Assembly (NCBI GenBank): GCA_947566705.1
Contig: CANOLA010000006.1
Coordinates: 1 to 64,000 of the forward strand
Origin: an uncultured Lachnospiraceae bacterium
Lineage (GTDB): Bacteria; Bacillota; Clostridia; Lachnospirales; Lachnospiraceae
Length of the DNA stretch: 64,000 nucleotides
Direction of reading: 5' to 3'
The notes beneath the pieces are model-generated. The model had not been told where the DNA came from, did not search any database, and saw nothing but the letters and a program-made list of their open reading frames with translations. Shown here piece by piece: positions 61,742-64,000 of this stretch. The position numbers and the translations under genes were made by a program. Position 1 is the stretch's first letter. Each line of letters opens with the position of its first letter.

Positions 61742-63550
61742 TTATTTTTTCGTTTTCACTTTCACTGCTGATGAAAGCTTTCCATACACGGTCACACCGT
61801 CCACTTTCTGGTACGCACGTATCTTATAGTAATAGGTTTTGCCTGATTTCAGCTTCTTACTGGTATAGGATTTTTTGCTGATGTCTGCAAGCTTGGAATA
61901 AGTTCCGTTTTTACTTGTGGCACGGTAAACAATATATCCGTCTGCTGACTCCACACCTGACCATGACAGCTTTACACTGTTTTTCTTAATCTGGCTGGAC
62001 CGGGCATTTTCCACCTTTTTGAGTGTCGTGCCGGTTTTATTTGTAAATGCTTTGATACAGAGGTTTCCGATTCCCAGGGTATCAAGATCCGCCAGGTCCT
62101 CCCATGCTTTCTGGTAATATACAAAACTCTGGTTGTAATCCGCATGCGCTTTTGAAACAAGACCGTTTCCTTTTGCCGCAACTTCCATGTCAATGCAGGC
62201 CTTTTTCTTTCCAAGCTCCACAACAACGGAATACCAGGTGTCTTTTGGCATGGATACTGATTTTTTCAGTGGAATGGTATATGTGCCGGCATATCCCGTC
62301 TTACCGGTCACTTTTGCTGCAAGCACACCGCTCCGCGGTTTGGACGGATTGGTCAGGTTTGCATATACTTTTATGGTATATGGTACATTTGTATCTTCAT
62401 TTAATGTGATGGAAACTGCCTCCAGCAGTTCGTTTCCAGAGCCCTGCACCTTAAAAACATTGGCAGCGACCGGAAAACTTGATGAAGCCTTGGCAACAAA
62501 CGGACATCCGTCATACTGGTAATTAAAGTCATAATTATCCGCCGGTTCCATGTCAAAAATCCATGCTTCATCCTCAATGGATTTATCATAGTAGGAAAGC
62601 CAGAAATAGCTGTAAAGATCATTTCCTGAAACATCTGTCCAGCTGTTTCTGATATACCATGCACCGTTCCCCTGCGGTTTTTTTGCAAAACATGACGCAG
62701 GGAAATTATCATCCCATCCGACAATATTTACCGCATGGTTTGGATTTTCCTTTACCGGGCAGTAAAATGTGCTTACTGTTTCGCCGTTATAAACTGCCGT
62801 TGTATCATATGCGCCCCTTGTATAATTCGCACCGCCTGCGTAATAACCAATTCCGGCACTTCCATGTTTCATGATTTCACTTTTTACCGCATTTGGGTTT
62901 TTATGGATGTTAATGATATAGGCATTCTGCAGATGCGCCACATCCTTTGAAAAGGCATATTCCTTCCCCATGGTACTGGCAGTCTCTATCTGTGCATACG
63001 GCATATCCGCTTCACTGGTCACGCCTTCCCACTGGAGCAGCGTTCTGGAACAGTAATAAAGGTTTCCTCCCGCCTGCCGGTAATCCACGCCGGAAACGCC
63101 CAGACTGTCACCGTACGTTCCCCCGAATGCATCCTCTGCATTGTGGTAGGAAAAGTATACATGCTGCAGCTCACTTAAGTCTATAGTTTTATCTGCCGCA
63201 CCGTCGTTAATCATATCAAATTCCGCCAGTCCGATGGCACTGAATGCCCAGCACGTCTCAAAAAGCCCCTGATCCCGCGTACTGGGATATTTTTCCGTCA
63301 CCTGTGCAAGTGTATTCATATAGGCTGACGGAACAGACGCCGCTTTTTTCAGTCCGGCGACAGCTGATTCTTCCACAGCCGGAACCGTCCGTTTACTTCC
63401 ATTTGTCAGTGAAATTTCCTGCGGAATGTTAAACTCCACATCTTCGTACCACTCTTTCTTTTTGGCCTGTACATCCGCAGGCAGTACACAGGTAAGTGTA
63501 ACTGCTGCCGCAAGTATTACTGCAATTGTATTCTTTGTATTTTTAAACAT
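61742..63550 (-). CDS. Secreted papain-like (C1) cysteine protease with FnIII-like tail
   Basis: A 602-residue protein with a signal peptide (cleavage near residue 29, VQAKKK), then a C1 catalytic domain with Q94, C100 (STRDQGLFETCWAFSA), H271 (NHAVNIVGWDD) and N301 (YIRNSWTD). A lectin-like beta domain (about 345-500) and a C-terminal FnIII-like domain (SADGYIVYRATSKNGTYSKL) follow. It cuts proteins outside the cell and the tail may bind the wall or host glycans. Target unknown. Confidence 0.88.
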   Translation of the reverse strand: MFKNTKNTIAVILAAAVTLTCVLPADVQAKKKEWYEDVEFNIPQEISLTNGSKRTVPAVEESAVAGLKKAASVPSAYMNTLAQVTEKYPSTRDQGLFETCWAFSAIGLAEFDMINDGAADKTIDLSELQHVYFSYHNAEDAFGGTYGDSLGVSGVDYRQAGGNLYYCSRTLLQWEGVTSEADMPYAQIETASTMGKEYAFSKDVAHLQNAYIINIHKNPNAVKSEIMKHGSAGIGYYAGGANYTRGAYDTTAVYNGETVSTFYCPVKENPNHAVNIVGWDDNFPASCFAKKPQGNGAWYIRNSWTDVSGNDLYSYFWLSYYDKSIEDEAWIFDMEPADNYDFNYQYDGCPFVAKASSSFPVAANVFKVQGSGNELLEAVSITLNEDTNVPYTIKVYANLTNPSKPRSGVLAAKVTGKTGYAGTYTIPLKKSVSMPKDTWYSVVVELGKKKACIDMEVAAKGNGLVSKAHADYNQSFVYYQKAWEDLADLDTLGIGNLCIKAFTNKTGTTLKKVENARSSQIKKNSVKLSWSGVESADGYIVYRATSKNGTYSKLADISKKSYTSKKLKSGKTYYYKIRAYQKVDGVTVYGKLSSAVKVKTKK

Positions 63551-63595
63551 ATTTACCCCTTTTAATGTATTCTGCTCCCTGTGGTTACTGTTGTT

Positions 63596-64000
63596 TTATT
63601 TTGCTGCAATAACGTCGGCCATGTCATAATGTCCGGCTGGTTTTCCCTTTAAGAACTTCGCAGCCTCCACTGCCCCTTTGGCAAAAACGGCCTTGGAATA
63701 TGCGGTATGTTTAAAGGTAATGACCTCATCCTGTCCTGCAAAAATCACGTCATGCTCACCAACGATATTGCCGCCGCGGACTGCCGAAATCCCGATTTCA
63801 TACCGGTCCCGCTTTTTCCGGTCCTGGCTTCTGTCATACTTGTAAGTATATGTCTCGCCAAGCGCTTCATTCATGGAATCCGCAAGTGCAAGCGCTGTTC
63901 CGCTCGGAGCGTCCAGCTTCTGGTTGTGGTGCTTCTCCACAATCTCCATGTCAAATCCCGCCGGGGCAAATACCAGTGCCGCCTTGCGCAGAAGTTCCAG
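63596..64000 (-). CDS. dapB: 4-hydroxy-tetrahydrodipicolinate reductase (partial)
   Basis: The visible C-terminal 134 residues include IVEKHHNQKLDAPSGTA, the DapB catalytic and substrate-binding signature, and HTAYSKAVFAKGAVEAAKFL. The frame is open to the window edge, so the NADPH-binding half is outside. It makes tetrahydrodipicolinate for lysine and cell-wall synthesis. Confidence 0.92.
   Translation of the reverse strand: MELLRKAALVFAPAGFDMEIVEKHHNQKLDAPSGTALALADSMNEALGETYTYKYDRSQDRKKRDRYEIGISAVRGGNIVGEHDVIFAGQDEVITFKHTAYSKAVFAKGAVEAAKFLKGKPAGHYDMADVIAAK

Noticed and set aside
1..64000. CRISPR array, prophage, insertion sequence or rRNA operon
   Set aside because: No regularly spaced repeats, no transposase or phage structural gene, and no rRNA-like sequence was seen by eye.

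Overview
The window reads as chromosomal DNA from a low-to-mid GC, strictly anaerobic Gram-positive bacterium, most likely a gut Lachnospiraceae or a close Clostridia relative. The basis is strong AGGAGG-type ribosome binding sites, intrinsic terminators with T-tracts, a putative group B [FeFe] hydrogenase, class 1B PyrD with PyrK, an EFR1-type flavodoxin/ferredoxin, DUF5721-, DUF1700- and DUF3021-like proteins, VanZ-like and VanS-like proteins, and no outer-membrane genes. Species was not determined. No phage, insertion sequence, CRISPR array or rRNA was seen. The only broken gene recognised is a RelE/ParE-type toxin.

1-14 kb: an AraC-type regulator (cut by the window edge) diverges from a beta-glucuronidase-like GH2 enzyme and a DMT-type transporter. 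A cytoplasmic alpha-amylase with a small acidic partner and a ferritin-like protein follow. Next is a complete response regulator / sensor kinase / ABC ATPase / two-permease operon, then a secreted CAP-domain protein and a MATE exporter. 14-23 kb: an aldo/keto reductase and a flavodoxin-ferredoxin protein lie under a divergent LysR regulator. A PadR/DUF1700 pair, an XRE/GyrI-like regulator and an S66 carboxypeptidase come next, then a structured intergenic repeat, a tandem pair of zinc-ribbon/membrane/leucine-rich-repeat proteins, and two divergent tRNA-Leu genes.

23-40 kb: an intact small antitoxin with a decayed toxin, an RNA methyltransferase, a cell-wall amidase, ilvE, a Cu/Zn superoxide dismutase without a signal peptide, an ABC/LytTR/DUF3021 operon, a second MATE exporter, folC carrying an in-frame palindromic insertion, degV, a cold-shock gene, a Nudix hydrolase, a TIGR03915-like protein, and an ABC exporter pair. 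40-46 kb: the [FeFe] hydrogenase diverges from an S8 subtilase lacking a signal peptide; a hybrid histidine kinase and a stand-alone receiver follow.

46-64 kb is one long minus-strand run: partial dapB, a secreted papain-like protease, pyrC-pyrF-pyrK-pyrD-pyrE, a VanZ-like protein, a small membrane protein, an extended M29 aminopeptidase, purE-purM-purN-purD, a HAD phosphatase, a GGDEF/EAL protein, an orphan VanS-like kinase, and (probably as a separate unit) a C39-like protein. Intergenic gaps are short, so much of it may be co-transcribed. Hairpins with a CAGAGA loop, resembling PyrR-binding RNA, lie directly ahead of the pyrF and pyrK ribosome binding sites.

The most interesting signals are the two pyr hairpins, the tandem zinc-ribbon/LRR pair, the palindromic insertion inside folC, the three-hairpin intergenic element at 19.6-19.8 kb, and the toxin remnant. 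All function calls come from reading motifs by eye; no database search was run.
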